This document shows, in pieces, positions 25,248 to 33,464 of a stretch of 33,577 nucleotides of DNA. Origin of the DNA: Xanthobacteraceae bacterium (GTDB lineage: Bacteria > Pseudomonadota > Alphaproteobacteria > Rhizobiales > Xanthobacteraceae); the NCBI GenBank assembly GCA_030038415.1, contig JASHOX010000021.1, positions 1 through 33,577 of the forward strand, written 5' to 3'. The position numbers were made by a program, and so were the translations under genes. Within the stretch, counting starts at the first letter, position 1; every line of letters begins with the position of its first letter. A model generated the notes under the pieces. It saw only the letters and a program-made list of their open reading frames with translations, searched no databases and was not told the origin of the DNA.

Positions 25248-25610
25248 GATCAGTCCGACTTCCTGAAACTTGGCTTCGACGATGTCCTTGTCGAACGGCT
25301 TCATGATGTATTCATTGGCGCCCGCATGCAGTGCGCGGGCGATGTGTGCGACATCGTTCTCGGTGGTGCAGAACACCACTTTGGGCCGATCGCCGCTTGG
25401 CAGTCGCCGCAGCGCCCGAAGGAAATCGTAGCCGTCCATCTTCGGCATGTTCCAATCGAGCAGGATCGCATCCGGCATCTGCGTCTGACACGATACGATC
25501 GCCTCCTCGCCGTTCTCGGCTTCCACGATCTGGAAGTCGAGTCCTTCGAGAATTCGTCGCGCCACCTTGCGAATGACGCTGGAGTCGTCAACAACCAAAC
25601 ACGTTTTCAT
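25245..25610 (-). CDS. cheY: Chemotaxis response regulator CheY
   Basis: The 121-residue single-domain receiver starts 'MKTCLVVDDSSVIRKVARRI'. D8 and D9 form the acidic pocket, D52 in 'AILLDWNMPKMDG' is the phosphorylation site, T82/T83 in 'FCTTEND' the switch threonine, and K104 in 'YIMKPF' the conserved lysine. 'LDWNMPKMDG' is typical of alphaproteobacterial CheY. Phosphorylated by CheA, it would act on the flagellar motor or serve as a phosphate sink. GAGGAAACC lies right before the ATG. It stands 70 bases after cheW and is transcribed with it. Confidence 0.95.
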   Translation of the reverse strand: MKTCLVVDDSSVIRKVARRILEGLDFQIVEAENGEEAIVSCQTQMPDAILLDWNMPKMDGYDFLRALRRLPSGDRPKVVFCTTENDVAHIARALHAGANEYIMKPFDKDIVEAKFQEVGLI

Positions 25611-25680
25611 AGGTTTCCTCGTTCTAGGCTTGCGCGGGCAAAGCCGCCGTCTCGTTTTCGTTGCAGGTCCATCGTTGCGT

Positions 25681-26145
25681 TCATGCCGCCATCGCCTCGG
25701 CGCCGAGATCCAGCACGCGGTCGACGTCGAGCACGACAAGAAGTTGGCCGTCGAGCCGGAATACGCCGGCGGAGACGCGCGCAATCTTGCGGTCGAGATT
25801 GATCGGATTTTGCTCGCGCTCGCCGTCGGCAAGCTTGAGCACCTCGCCGACCGCATCGACCAAGAGACCGAAGGATTCCGCTCCGGATTCGATGCCGATC
25901 GCCATCGGCGGCACACCGTCGGCGCGCGAGGGAAGATCGAGCCGGTTGCTGAGATGGATCGCCGTGACGATGCGGCCGCGCAGATTGAGCACGCCGGCGA
26001 TCTCCGGTCTGGCCAGCGGCACCCGCGTCATGCGGGTCGGCTTGAACACGTCCTGCACGCGCTCGATCGGCAGACCGAACATTTGCCCGGCCGTGGTGAA
26101 GGTGACGTATTCGGTCACGCTGGAGGTGTCGTTCATCGCGCTCAC
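25681..26145 (-). CDS. cheW: Chemotaxis adaptor protein CheW
   Basis: The 154-residue protein is a single CheW domain, about 13-150, with 'YVTFTTAGQMFGLPIERVQDV' split near the start, 'GVLNLRGRIVTAIHLSNRL' near 51-69, and 'SFGLLVDAVGEVLKL' near 91-105. It links CheA to receptor arrays. The GTG start at 26145 overlaps the cheA stop (GTGA); an ATG three codons in is the alternative. The coupling points to matched amounts of CheA and CheW. Nothing is odd in its sequence. Confidence 0.93.
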   Translation of the reverse strand: MSAMNDTSSVTEYVTFTTAGQMFGLPIERVQDVFKPTRMTRVPLARPEIAGVLNLRGRIVTAIHLSNRLDLPSRADGVPPMAIGIESGAESFGLLVDAVGEVLKLADGEREQNPINLDRKIARVSAGVFRLDGQLLVVLDVDRVLDLGAEAMAA

Positions 26146-28673
26146 GCTGCCCGCTCTTGATCGGCGCTCTGTTCCTTGATCGCGGCGATCAGTCCAGGTC
26201 GATCGAATTTGGCAACAAAATCGTGGAAGCCGACCGCGCGTCCGCGCGCGATCGTCTCGTCGGAAACCATGGCGGCAAGCGCGATGATCGGGATAGCGGC
26301 GGTCGCCGGCTCGCCTCGTATCGCTTGCGCCAGCGCAAATCCGTCCAGTTCGGGCATTTCGACGTCGGTCACGACGACATCGATGCGGTTGCCGGATTTG
26401 AGCGACGCTAGGGCTTCGCTGCCGGATCCGACGGCGATCACCCGATAACCGGCCGCCTTGATCAGCGGCGCCAGCATGTCGCGGAAGAACGGCGAGTCGT
26501 CGACCAGCAGAATCGTGCGCGCCGACCCGGGCTTGCCCCCCTCGTGGCGGCGGAACCAGTCCTCGAAAGCCTGCGGCAGGAAATGCGCGACGTCGACGAT
26601 CTCGGTGGTGTTGCCCTTGACCACGGCGTAACCAAGCACGCCGGGACGGTTGCTGACGACTTCAATGTCGAGCTTGTCCTCGACGATGTCGACGATCTCG
26701 TCGACCACAAGACCCATCGAGCGGCCCTGATCGGAGAACACCAGGATCGGCTGGGCGCCTTCTTTCTTCAGGCCGGCCTCGGCGTCGATGCGCAGCAGCG
26801 GCATCAGCTGATCCCGGTATTGCACGAGGTGGCGGCCGTCGGAGATTTCGATGCGGCGGCAATCGATCTCTTCCAGGCGGGTGACCAGAGACAACGGCAC
26901 GGCCTTGAGCCGCTGTGAGCCGGCGCGAAAGACCAGGAGCGAGACGATGTCGTCCGTCGCGGTCGCCTCGCCTTGATTGAGCTCCGGGCTATCGGCCTGG
27001 GTGGTCTGGGCGGCACGGCCCAGCGCCTGGGCAACGCCGTTAGGGTCGACGATCATGATGACCGAGCCGTCGCCCAGTATGGTGGTCCCGGAAAACACGG
27101 CGATGTGCCGTAACTTCGACGACATCGGCTTGATTACGATCTCCTCGGTGTGCAGCACGCCGTCGACGACGGCGCCGAACACCTGATTGCCGACCTGGAT
27201 CACGACGACGAAGCCGCTGTCGCGGTCGCTGTCACCGAGTCGGAAAACTTCCTTCAGATACAAGAGCGGCAATAACTGGTTGCGCAGTCGCAACACCGGC
27301 GTGTCCTTGATGCGTTCGATACGGTGTTCGCCGGCGCCGCCCGCGCGCACCAGCTCCAGCACGGAGAGCTGCGGAATGGCGAAGCGCTCGCCGGCGGCCT
27401 CGACGATGAGCGCCGAGACGATGGCGAGCGTCAGCGGAATTTTGATTGTGAAGCTCGTTCCGGTGCCGGCCAGGGATTTGAGCTCCACCGTCCCGCCGAT
27501 CTGCTCGATATTGCTGCGCACCACATCCATGCCGACGCCGCGCCCAGAAATGCTGGTGACTTGCGTGGCGGTGGAAAAGCCGGGCGTGAAGATGAAGTTG
27601 CAGATCTCGCCATCGGATTTGCCGACCAGCTCGGCTTCGCTGGCGAGACCAGTCTCGATAGCCTTGGCCTTGATGCGCGCGGCATCAAGCCCGCGGCCGT
27701 CGTCGGCAATCTCGATAATGATGTGGCCGCCCTGATGACAGGCGTAGAGCCGGATGGTGCCGGCCCTCGGCTTGCCGGCGGCGACGCGCGCGGCCGGTCT
27801 TTCGATGCCGTGATCCGCGCAGTTGCGCACCAGATGCGTCAGCGGATCCCGCACCATTTCGAGAACCTGGCGATCAAGCTCGGTCTCGGCGCCGTGCATT
27901 TCGAGCTCGATCTCTTTGCCGAGTTCGGCGCACAGGTCGCGCACGATGCGAGGCAGCTTCTGCCACGCATTGCCGATCGGCTGCATGCGCGTCTTCATCA
28001 CGCCTTCCTGCAGCTCGGCGGTCACATTGGACAGCCGCTGCAGCGGCACCTTGAAGTCGGACTCTTCGTAGCGCCGCACGATCTCGAGCAGCTGGTTGCG
28101 CGTGAGCACCAGCTCCGAAACGGTGGTCATCAGCCGATCGAGCGTGTCGACGCTGACGCGGATCGAATGGCCGGCAAGCTTTTCGCTCGCTTCGGCCGGG
28201 GGCCTTTCGGCCTCGGCGGCCGCCGACGCATTGCGGCGTTCATCGGCGTCCTCGGCCGCCGGCTTTTGCGATGGCGGCGCCGGCGGCGACGCCGCGGTTT
28301 CCCCGCGCGCCAGGCGCGCCAGCCGCTCGATCAGGTCGGCGTCGCCGCCGGCGGGCTCCTGCTCTTTCGCCTCGAGCTCGCCGAGGATCGATTTGATGCG
28401 GTCGATGGTGGAAAGAATGAGCGTCACGGCCTCGGCTGTGACGGGCATGCCGTCACGGAATTTACCCATCAAGGTCTCGGCGGCATGCGTCAGCGTCTCG
28501 AGCCGGGACAGGCCGAGAAAGCCGCAAGTGCCTTTGATGGTGTGAACGAGGCGAAAAATATTGCCGAGGATAGCGCCGTTGTTCGGCTCCTGCTCGAAAC
28601 GCACAAGCTCGGCGTCGACGAGATCGAGGCTCTCGCCGGTCTCAGTGAGAAAGTCGCGCAGCAACTCGTCCAT
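26142..28673 (-). CDS. cheA: Hybrid chemotaxis histidine kinase CheA with a C-terminal receiver domain
   Basis: The 843-residue kinase has, in order: an HPt domain with phosphorylated H44 ('LVHTIKGTCGF'), a Pro/Ala/Glu linker (about 104-165), a dimerisation domain (about 168-235), the ATPase domain with the N-box 'LVRNCADHGIE' (281-291) and 'DDGRGLD' and 'GRGVGMD' nucleotide motifs (324-330, 377-383), a CheW-like domain (about 417-550), a second CheW-like domain (about 574-708), and a receiver domain (about 719-835; D725, D726, D770, K822). The Thr/Ser expected at the end of strand 4 is Ala800 in 'IIALAAMVS'. The start ATG at 28673 begins 'MDELLRDFLTETGESL'. It lies 192 bases after chpT on the same strand. 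Receptor genes are not in the window. Confidence 0.95.
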   Translation of the reverse strand: MDELLRDFLTETGESLDLVDAELVRFEQEPNNGAILGNIFRLVHTIKGTCGFLGLSRLETLTHAAETLMGKFRDGMPVTAEAVTLILSTIDRIKSILGELEAKEQEPAGGDADLIERLARLARGETAASPPAPPSQKPAAEDADERRNASAAAEAERPPAEASEKLAGHSIRVSVDTLDRLMTTVSELVLTRNQLLEIVRRYEESDFKVPLQRLSNVTAELQEGVMKTRMQPIGNAWQKLPRIVRDLCAELGKEIELEMHGAETELDRQVLEMVRDPLTHLVRNCADHGIERPAARVAAGKPRAGTIRLYACHQGGHIIIEIADDGRGLDAARIKAKAIETGLASEAELVGKSDGEICNFIFTPGFSTATQVTSISGRGVGMDVVRSNIEQIGGTVELKSLAGTGTSFTIKIPLTLAIVSALIVEAAGERFAIPQLSVLELVRAGGAGEHRIERIKDTPVLRLRNQLLPLLYLKEVFRLGDSDRDSGFVVVIQVGNQVFGAVVDGVLHTEEIVIKPMSSKLRHIAVFSGTTILGDGSVIMIVDPNGVAQALGRAAQTTQADSPELNQGEATATDDIVSLLVFRAGSQRLKAVPLSLVTRLEEIDCRRIEISDGRHLVQYRDQLMPLLRIDAEAGLKKEGAQPILVFSDQGRSMGLVVDEIVDIVEDKLDIEVVSNRPGVLGYAVVKGNTTEIVDVAHFLPQAFEDWFRRHEGGKPGSARTILLVDDSPFFRDMLAPLIKAAGYRVIAVGSGSEALASLKSGNRIDVVVTDVEMPELDGFALAQAIRGEPATAAIPIIALAAMVSDETIARGRAVGFHDFVAKFDRPGLIAAIKEQSADQERAA

Positions 28674-28865
28674 TCCGGGCGCCTCGTCGCCGCCGGCGAA
28701 CCGCCGGTAACACGCACTGCGTGCATTCCATTGCCAGCCGCGCACGACGCGCGCCGTCCGCGCCAGGCGCGCTGCGCCTGATCGGGCCGGCTTAGTCTGT
28801 TGCCAAAGGGTTTAATTTCGGTTGCGGGAGGTCCGGAATCGAGGCTGAAATCCTGGGAAAAACCC

Positions 28866-29501
28866 TCAACGGGCCGTTACAACCACCGCTTCACCCTCGG
28901 TGACCGCCGATACGGTCAGTCCGCAGTCTCGAGCCAAGATACCGGTATAGAGCGGCTGGATGGCATGGGCATCCACCGGCTGGGACGGGCTGCCGCTGAG
29001 AAGCTCGGCAGTAGCTGCGGTCAACCGGGCGTTAAGCCCGGCCGCGGTGACCCGATATCCCGCCTCGAAGGGGTCGACGGTGAGGGTGCCGCCCCGCGGA
29101 ATGGCGCCGCTGCTGACCATCAGCATATTGAGGAGGAGCTTGGCCCGGTTCTTGGGCACCAATTCCCGCGGCAGGTTCCAGACGATTGTCGTCTTGCCGT
29201 CCTCGATGAGGCCGCGCGCGGCTTTTTCCGCGTCCCCCAGCTCGATCTGCGCGCCGGCCGAGCCGGCGGCCCCAAAGGCCAACCGGCAGAATTGCAGCTT
29301 GGCGGACGCCTGACCGGCACTCTTCTTGATCAAATCGAGCGCGAACGTCTTGGTCTCTTCGTCCTTGTCCTCTTCCAAAACCTCAAGCCCATTCACGATG
29401 GCGCCGACGGGGCTGATCAGGTCGTGGCAAACGCGCGAACACAGAAGCGCCGCCAGATCGAGGGCGCCGATGCTGATGGGACCGGTAGCGGGGGCGGACA
29501 T
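28866..29501 (-). CDS. chpT: Histidine phosphotransferase ChpT
   Basis: The 211-residue protein matches ChpT, which carries phosphate from the hybrid kinase CckA to CtrA and CpdR. It starts with the dimerising helix 'LDLAALLCSRVCHDLISPVG', where H26 is the phosphorylated residue, and continues 'GLEVLEEDKDEETKTFALDL'. The C-terminal part is a degenerate histidine-kinase ATPase fold that lacks the nucleotide-binding motifs, as is normal for ChpT. It is the first gene of the minus-strand block that goes on to cheA and is divergent from cysQ. CckA itself is not in the window. The ATG at 29501 has CGGAG upstream. Confidence 0.92.
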   Translation of the reverse strand: MSAPATGPISIGALDLAALLCSRVCHDLISPVGAIVNGLEVLEEDKDEETKTFALDLIKKSAGQASAKLQFCRLAFGAAGSAGAQIELGDAEKAARGLIEDGKTTIVWNLPRELVPKNRAKLLLNMLMVSSGAIPRGGTLTVDPFEAGYRVTAAGLNARLTAATAELLSGSPSQPVDAHAIQPLYTGILARDCGLTVSAVTEGEAVVVTAR

Positions 29502-29631
29502 GAGCGGCTCCGCGGCACGGGATAAAACCCGTCCGTGTCACAGCGCGGGCGATTCGGCAATCGTGCCCTCCACCGCGAGCCGTGCTAGATCGCAAGCCCC
29601 TCTAGCGACCGGGAACCTTGGGAACCAATCC

Positions 29632-30432
29632 GTGCCCCGCTTGGATGCCGCCACCTGCATAGCGTTGATGGAGGAATTGACCAAGCTCACCGCGCAGGCG
29701 GCGGCAACGATCCTCGATTTGGCTGCCCAGGCAGATGTGCGAACGAAGGCCGATGGATCGCCGGTCACCGCGGCGGACGAGGCCGCCGAAGCTATCATCT
29801 GCGCTGGCTTGGAGCGTCTTGCTCCGGAAGTGCCGATCATCTCGGAGGAGCACGCCGCGCGTGAAGGGCCACCACGGATCGAACGCGGCAGCTATTATCT
29901 GGTCGACCCGCTCGATGGCACGCGCGAATTCATCGCCGGCCGGGACGAATATACCATCAATATCGCGCTGATGACCGACGGTGCGCCGATGCTCGGGATC
30001 ATCTGCGCGCCGGCCTTAGGCCTGACCTGGCGCGGCATTGTCGACCATGGCGCCGACCGGATTGCGCGCGACGCCGGCGACGGCGCGAGACCGACACCGA
30101 TCCACGCCCGGCCGCGCCCTGCGCGCGAAGTCGCCATCGTGGTCAGCCGCTCGCATCTCGATGCGCGCACCCGCAGCTATGTCGACGGCTTTCCGCAGGT
30201 CAAGCTTGTGCAGTCCGGGTCGTCGATCAAATTCTGCCGCGTGGCCGAAGGCTCGGCCGATATTTATCCGCGGCTTGCGCCGACGCGGGACTGGGACATC
30301 GCGGCGGGTCATGCCATCCTCAAAGCAGCGGGCGGCAGCGTAACGACGCCCGATGGCTCGCCACTGCACTACGGAACGCCAGACCTCTTGATCCCGGCTT
30401 TTATCGCGTCGGGCCAGCCGATTACGGGATGA
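29632..30432 (+). CDS. cysQ: 3'(2'),5'-bisphosphate nucleotidase CysQ
   Basis: The 266-residue protein is an inositol-monophosphatase-fold enzyme of the CysQ group, which removes the 3'-phosphate of PAP made during sulfate assimilation. Metal-binding motifs are 'SPVTAADEAAE' (43-53), 'ISEEHA' (70-75; E72, E73), 'VDPLDGTREFI' (91-101; D92, D95, T97) and 'RDWDIAAGHAIL' (219-230; D222). 'DGTREFI' is the CysQ version of the motif. The start is uncertain: I used GTG 29632, with GGGAA upstream; ATG 29668 also fits. The 3' end overlaps that of the convergent YHS gene by 11 bases. The 130-base divergent region towards chpT shows no clear promoter. Confidence 0.92.
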   Translation: MPRLDAATCIALMEELTKLTAQAAATILDLAAQADVRTKADGSPVTAADEAAEAIICAGLERLAPEVPIISEEHAAREGPPRIERGSYYLVDPLDGTREFIAGRDEYTINIALMTDGAPMLGIICAPALGLTWRGIVDHGADRIARDAGDGARPTPIHARPRPAREVAIVVSRSHLDARTRSYVDGFPQVKLVQSGSSIKFCRVAEGSADIYPRLAPTRDWDIAAGHAILKAAGGSVTTPDGSPLHYGTPDLLIPAFIASGQPITG

Positions 30433-30970
30433 GCTTGCGCAACACGGCCGGCCATTTTCGGTCCGCCGGGCCGATGACACGGTCCGGATCGGCGGCGAAC
30501 CGGCTGCGTCGGTCGTCGTCGTAGAACAGGAACAGCTTTTCGCCGGCAATGAGCCAGACGTTCGGATTGCCGGCGACCGCGACGCCGTGGGCAATGCCGA
30601 GCGGATCATAGCCGCCATATTGGGGCATATAGACGTCGGGGCTCGCGGCAAATGCCGCGCGATCGCCGATATTGGCGAAACGCCAGACCACGCCGCCATA
30701 GCGCAATTCAAGATCGGGACTGCCTTCCGTCGGCTTGCCGTTGGTGAAGAAGGCAACCGGATCGTAGCCGTCGATCGCAAGACCGGTGTGCCAGTCCACC
30801 ACGATCTGTCCGGTGGCAGCCGCCCGCGCGATCGGCGGACCCGCGGTCAGCACAAAAACAAGGCCGGCATAAGCCAAAAGCCCGGCGCAAGCGGCTACAA
30901 CGGCGCAGTATCGCTTCCGTTTTCGCCGTGCTGTCGTCATAGTCTCGGCAAAGGCTGGGCTGATTCGCAT
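30422..30970 (-). CDS. YHS-domain protein with an N-terminal membrane anchor or signal
   Basis: The 182-residue protein has a basic start, one hydrophobic segment (about 22-43) and a YHS-like domain: 'LAIDGYDPVAFFTNGKPTEG' near 64-83, 'LELRYGGVVWRFANIGDRAAF' near 87-107 and 'YMPQYGGYDPLGIAHGVAVAG' near 113-133. The family is common in alphaproteobacteria and its YHS domain may bind metal, but no function is established; cysteines for copper are absent in the visible domain. The domain should face the periplasm. The ATG at 30970 has GGAAG upstream; an ATG ten codons in is also possible. It is divergent from the DUF1134 gene by only 59 bases, suggesting a shared control region. Confidence 0.85.
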   Translation of the reverse strand: MRISPAFAETMTTARRKRKRYCAVVAACAGLLAYAGLVFVLTAGPPIARAAATGQIVVDWHTGLAIDGYDPVAFFTNGKPTEGSPDLELRYGGVVWRFANIGDRAAFAASPDVYMPQYGGYDPLGIAHGVAVAGNPNVWLIAGEKLFLFYDDDRRSRFAADPDRVIGPADRKWPAVLRKLIP

Positions 30971-31029
30971 CGGTTCGGCTTCCAGTTAGAGCCGATTGCG
31001 TGAGCAAGGGGTTAAGCGGGGAGCTGACC

Positions 31030-31659
31030 ATGAATCTCACCTTGCGGATCGCCGGTATGGCCATCGTCGTTGCATCGCTCGCGTCGGTGCCGGCCGGCGC
31101 CCAGACCATGCCGCCACAGCAACCGCCCCCGGCGGCCGCTCCCGGCCCGCCGCCGGCCCCGCCACCGCATGATACCAGCCACTTTTCGGCGGACGAGGTG
31201 ATCGAGGCCGGACACCACTTCTTTGGCGGCGTGTCGCGCGGGCTTGCCATGATCATGCAGAAAGCCTTCAGCCAGTGGGGCGAGCCGAACGGCTACATCC
31301 TGGGCGAAGAAGGCTCAGGCGCCTTCGTCGGCGGGCTGCGCTACGGCGACGGCACGCTTTACACCAAGAATGCCGGCGATTTGCGGGTGTTTTGGGAGGG
31401 CCCCAGCATCGGCTTCGACGCCGGCGCCGACGGCGCGCGGACTATGATGCTGGTCTATAACCTCCCGGCCACCCAGGCGATCTTCGACCGCTTCGGCGGC
31501 ATCAACGGCTCCGCCTACTTTATTGGCGGTTTCGGCATGACCGCGCTGACAGCCAATAACATCGTGCTGGTGCCGATCCGCTCCGGGGTCGGTTTTCGGC
31601 TGGGCGCCAATCTCGGCTACTTGAAGTTCACGGAGCGGCCGACGTGGAATCCGTTCTGA
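31030..31659 (+). CDS. DUF1134-family periplasmic envelope protein (EipA-like)
   Basis: The 209-residue protein has a signal peptide (cleavage near 'SVPAGAQ', residue 25), a Pro-rich stretch with 'PPAAAPGPPPAPPPH' (about 33-47) and then the DUF1134 domain, marked by 'GEPNGYILGEEGSGAFVGGL' near 84-103, 'DLRVFWEGPSIGFDAGADG' near 117-135 and 'FGMTALTANNIVLVPIRSGVG' near 168-188. The Brucella member EipA supports envelope integrity and is reported to be under CtrA control. I see a lone TTAAG before this gene but no paired CtrA box. GGGGAG before the ATG at 31030 decides the start over a GTG ten codons upstream. Confidence 0.9.
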   Translation: MNLTLRIAGMAIVVASLASVPAGAQTMPPQQPPPAAAPGPPPAPPPHDTSHFSADEVIEAGHHFFGGVSRGLAMIMQKAFSQWGEPNGYILGEEGSGAFVGGLRYGDGTLYTKNAGDLRVFWEGPSIGFDAGADGARTMMLVYNLPATQAIFDRFGGINGSAYFIGGFGMTALTANNIVLVPIRSGVGFRLGANLGYLKFTERPTWNPF

Positions 31660-31842
31660 TCCTTGGCGCGCCGGCAAATGCCGTGACACGTCTCGAAACG
31701 ATTGGCGCGGCGGACAAACTCGGTTTAGGTTAACGGTTCGTCAAAGTGGTGCGGTACGCACCCTCATGGCATGGTCGTGCGTTCCCTCTGCCGTTCCACC
31801 CCGCAAGCGGGCGAGGACGCGAGGGCCTGGAGGCGTAGCGTC

Positions 31843-33129
31843 ATGATCGAATCGGTCATGTATTTCGGTATCGGCTTTCTCGTTGCGGCGTTGCTCTGCC
31901 TGTTGTTCGTTCCGCTCGTTCATAATCGCGCCGTCCGCCTGACCATGAAGCGGCTCGAAGCCGCCACCCCACTGTCGATCGCCGAGATCCGCGCCGATAA
32001 GGACCAATTGCGCGCCGAATTCGCCATGTCGACCCGACGCCTGGAAATGAGCGTCGAAAAGATGAAGGCCAAGACGACGACGCAGCTTGCCGAGCTCGGC
32101 AAGAAAAGCGACGCCATCAATCACCTCAAGAAGGAGCTCGGCGAGAAAACCGCCACGATCTTCGCGCTGGAAGCGCGCGACAAGACGCTGCGCGAGCAAT
32201 TGCGCGCCACCGAAGAAGAATTTCAGATCAAATCAAGCTCGCTGCGCGAGGCCGAGCGGCACCTCGCCGACAAGGAAGCGGAATTGACGAAATTGCTCGG
32301 CGAGCTCGGCGAGCGATCGCTGATCGCCGACAGCCAGCGCACCGAGATCGCGGCGTTCCGCGCTCAGGTCGAAGCGATGAAGGTCAGCGTCGCCGATTAC
32401 GAGCGGGCGGTCGCGGAGACCGAGCGCCGGCTCGAGCGCGAGCGCACCGAATCCGAGACCGCCACGAATGAACTCACCGCGGCACGCGGCAAGCTCGGCG
32501 ATCTGGGCACGCGAACCGCCGACCTCGAACGGCAGCTCTTCGTGCATCAGAGCGAAGCCGAACTGCTCAATCGCCGCGTTGCCGACCTCGAGGCGCGCCT
32601 CACCGATCAGGGCCGCGTGCTGGCCGAGCGCGATTATCAGCTTGAGCGGCTGCGCAACGAGCTCGACGACGCCCGCAAGATCGAAGCCGATCTGCGCAGC
32701 GAACTCGCCACCTCCGGCAGCCGCTCGAGCACGGCGGTGGAACGCTTCCGCTCCGACATCGCACAGCTCGAAGCGCAGCTCGCCGCGGCGATCGAGGAAC
32801 GCACCAAGCTGCAGCGCGAGGTCGGCACCATGAAGCGCGACGCCGAATCGACCTGGGCGGCCGAGCGCGTCGAGAACGCGCTCCTGCGCGAACGCATCAA
32901 CGACGTTGCCGCCGAAGTCGCGCGCCTGACGGCGACGCTCGAAGGCCCCGGCTCGCCGATCGAATCCATGCTGATTGAAGCGGCGAGCACGGGCCGCGCC
33001 GCGCCGCCTGCCAGCCGTAGCGAGGCAGCGGCCGAGAACGGCGGCACGGCCGCTGAAGCCAAGAATACGCTCGCCGACCGCATCCGCGCGCTGCAAACGA
33101 CCGCCTCGCGCGTGGCGTCGACGAATTAG
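31843..33129 (+). CDS. Membrane-anchored coiled-coil protein of unknown function
   Basis: The 428-residue protein has one N-terminal helix (about 4-24, 'YFGIGFLVAALLCLLFVPLV'), then the motif 'NRAVRLTMKRLEAATPLS' near 27-44, and a long charged helical region (about 45-385) with heptad-like repeats, such as 'LRDQ/LEARLTDQGRVLAERDYQ' type segments, typical of a coiled coil. The tail (about 385-428) is Ala/Ser/Pro-rich and ends 'LADRIRALQTTASRVASTN'. It should be anchored in the inner membrane; which side the coil faces is not clear. GGAGG lies ten bases before the ATG at 31843. It follows the EipA-like gene by 183 bases on the same strand. I know no named function; proteins of this form occur in Bradyrhizobium relatives. 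Confidence 0.82.
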   Translation: MIESVMYFGIGFLVAALLCLLFVPLVHNRAVRLTMKRLEAATPLSIAEIRADKDQLRAEFAMSTRRLEMSVEKMKAKTTTQLAELGKKSDAINHLKKELGEKTATIFALEARDKTLREQLRATEEEFQIKSSSLREAERHLADKEAELTKLLGELGERSLIADSQRTEIAAFRAQVEAMKVSVADYERAVAETERRLERERTESETATNELTAARGKLGDLGTRTADLERQLFVHQSEAELLNRRVADLEARLTDQGRVLAERDYQLERLRNELDDARKIEADLRSELATSGSRSSTAVERFRSDIAQLEAQLAAAIEERTKLQREVGTMKRDAESTWAAERVENALLRERINDVAAEVARLTATLEGPGSPIESMLIEAASTGRAAPPASRSEAAAENGGTAAEAKNTLADRIRALQTTASRVASTN

Positions 33130-33130
33130 T

Positions 33131-33177
33131 GCATGATCCCGAAAAGTGGATACCGGTTTTCGGAAAAGATCATGCTC
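33131..33177. repeat. Palindromic intergenic repeat, copy 2
   Basis: Arms GCATGATC (33131-33138) and GATCATGC (33168-33175) surround CCGAAAAGTGGATACCGG and its partner. The unit is the inverted near-copy of 19751-19801. It starts two bases after the stop codon of the coiled-coil gene. Confidence 0.78.
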
Positions 33178-33186
33178 GATCAAAAT

Positions 33187-33231
33187 CCTAGAGCCCGCTT
33201 TTGATTCTATTAGAAACGATTGGGCTCTAGG
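33187..33231. repeat. Second inverted repeat, 10-bp arms
   Basis: CCTAGAGCCC (33187-33196) and GGGCTCTAGG (33222-33231) pair perfectly around a 25-base AT-rich loop. It follows copy 2 of the palindromic repeat by ten bases, so the two may form one composite intergenic element. Confidence 0.7.
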
Positions 33232-33236
33232 CTTCC

Positions 33237-33265
33237 TTGACACCCCGAAGGGGCGCACCTTAAAC
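33237..33265 (+). promoter_or_regulatory. Sigma-70 promoter of tRNA-Val
   Basis: A perfect TTGACA (33237-33242), 17 bases, then TTAAAC (33260-33265) lies just ahead of the tRNA; transcription would start about 12 bases before its first base. The spacer holds CCCCGAAGGGG, itself a small palindrome. Confidence 0.6.
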
Positions 33266-33283
33266 CCTTACCTTCACTGGACC

Positions 33284-33358
33284 GGGCGCTTAGCTCAGCG
33301 GGAGAGCGTTCCCTTCACACGGGAGAGGTCGTAGGTTCAATCCCTACAGCGCCCACCA
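33284..33358 (+). tRNA. tRNA-Val (anticodon CAC)
   Basis: The sequence folds into a full cloverleaf. Acceptor arms GGGCGCT (33284-33290) and AGCGCCC (33348-33354) pair perfectly, the D arm is TAGCTCAGCGGGAGAGCG, the anticodon loop TTCACAC sits on a TTCCC/GGGAG stem, and the T arm contains GTAGGTTCAATCCCTAC. The discriminator is A and CCA is encoded. CAC reads the valine codon GTG. Confidence 0.95.
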
Positions 33359-33359
33359 G

Positions 33360-33375
33360 CCTTCGCTTGCGAAGG
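33360..33375 (+). terminator. Short hairpin right after tRNA-Val
   Basis: CCTTCGC (33360-33366) and GCGAAGG (33369-33375) pair around a tiny loop two bases after the CCA end. It lacks a T-run. The following 33376-33464 stretch resembles the GC-rich repeats often found after tRNA genes in Bradyrhizobium-like genomes and holds no gene I can support. Confidence 0.4.
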
Positions 33376-33464
33376 GAGTGAAGGCTGCCGCGCCGTAGCC
33401 GAATGGCGAAGGCGGGCGCACCCTGCCGCGAGCTTCGGCTTGGCAAGCCAGCTGGTCTTCTTCT

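Noticed and set aside
27324..28781. Long open frame (485 codons) opposite cheA
   Set aside because: cheA is certain on the other strand by several domains; this frame has the same low-information, Ala/Gly/Arg-rich look and no recognisable domain.
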